Of a stretch of DNA of 64,000 nt, positions 63,853-64,000 are shown one piece after another; the first letter of the stretch is position 1, and every line of letters starts with the position of its first letter. The notes under the pieces were generated by a model, which was not told the DNA's origin, did not search any database, and was given only the letters and a program-made list of their open reading frames with translations. A program made the position numbers and the translations under genes. The DNA is from Stictocephala bisonia (lineage: Eukaryota > Arthropoda > Insecta > Hemiptera > Membracidae): NCBI GenBank assembly GCA_035578905.1, contig JAQJVL010000252.1, forward strand, positions 1,096,705-1,160,704, written 5' to 3'.

Positions 63853-64000
63853 ATGGTGAGAAATTATAAGAAAAAGAATCCAAACACTCAAAAGGAAGTG
63901 TTTGAAAAGGCAGTTAATGAAGTCATACTTGAGAAAACTAGTAGGTATCACAATTGTTGCGGATAGGTATAAAATAAGTAAAAGTACGCTACACTAGGCG
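63853..64000 (+). pseudogene. N-terminus of a pipsqueak/pogo-type protein, frameshifted, cut by window edge
   Basis: From ATG at 63853 the frame reads MVRNYKKKNPNTQKEVFEKA, then VNEVILEKTS, and stops at TAG near 63966. One frame over it continues ITIVADRYKISKSTL, the recognition helix expected next in pipsqueak/CENP-B-type DNA-binding domains of pogo-like transposases. The simplest reading is a small indel in a decayed copy. No catalytic part is visible. It is a different family from the intact element at 33507. Confidence 0.6.

Overview
This is a 64 kb piece of an AT-rich, intron-rich animal nuclear genome, almost certainly from an insect. The exons match animal ZSWIM8 (Drosophila Dora). Short coding exons with GT-AG borders sit in kilobase-size introns, and transposons make up much of the rest. 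The repeat mix (RTE, Penelope, piggyBac-like, hAT, pogo and Sola-like elements, tRNA-derived SINEs) would suit a large insect genome, perhaps hemipteran, but the species cannot be read from the sequence.

Host gene. The only host gene I can support is ZSWIM8 on the minus strand. Sixteen consecutive internal coding exons lie between 41231 and 416. Together they give 3229 nt (about 1075 codons), and the reading frame is kept at every junction. The first exon lies upstream of 41231, probably beyond the right edge. The C-terminal third runs off the left edge. The product is the SWIM-domain substrate receptor of a cullin-RING ubiquitin ligase known for target-directed microRNA degradation.

Introns (579 to 40979). 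Going left to right they hold: a Penelope fragment carrying a 127-bp TTAA MITE (2.1-2.5 kb); a tandem duplication that copies a splice acceptor (2.95-3.7 kb); a piggyBac-like element with an acidic N-terminal ORF and a nested 2.2-kb hAT (5.4-8.5 kb); a 75-bp satellite with 600-bp higher-order structure and another TTAA element next to it (8.5-11.2 kb); an RTE-type LINE with a full-length ORF (13.85-17.07 kb); two decayed LINE reverse transcriptases (21.2 and 30.3 kb); SINEs (28.2 and 28.8 kb); an inverted pair of LINE-tail repeats (29.8 and 31.9 kb); an intact pogo/Tigger element (33.5-35.8 kb); a third TTAA element (36.7-37.8 kb); and a decayed Penelope element (38.3-39.7 kb).

Right part (41232 to 64000). 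This is the upstream intron of ZSWIM8 or intergenic DNA. It holds a degenerate 39-bp minisatellite (42.5-43.9 kb), a long-armed inverted-repeat element with a YqaJ-type nuclease fragment in one arm only (44.9-47.4 kb), a 133-bp satellite (47.8-48.7 kb), a SINE split by a 501-bp insertion (48.7-49.5 kb), a nearly complete 0.9-kb foldback element (51.4-52.3 kb), a hAT MITE full of TATCGATA motifs (54.4-55.2 kb), more SINEs, and a Sola-like DNA transposon (58.5-61.5 kb) with about 0.5-kb terminal repeats, a 4-bp target duplication and a DDE-type ORF broken by one stop codon. A frameshifted psq/pogo-type N-terminus sits at the right edge.

The most unusual material is the pair of long-armed elements whose ends share GGGTCARTCC, one with a transposase-like ORF and the other with a captured nuclease. 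The nested insertions and internal empty sites allow a relative order of events.
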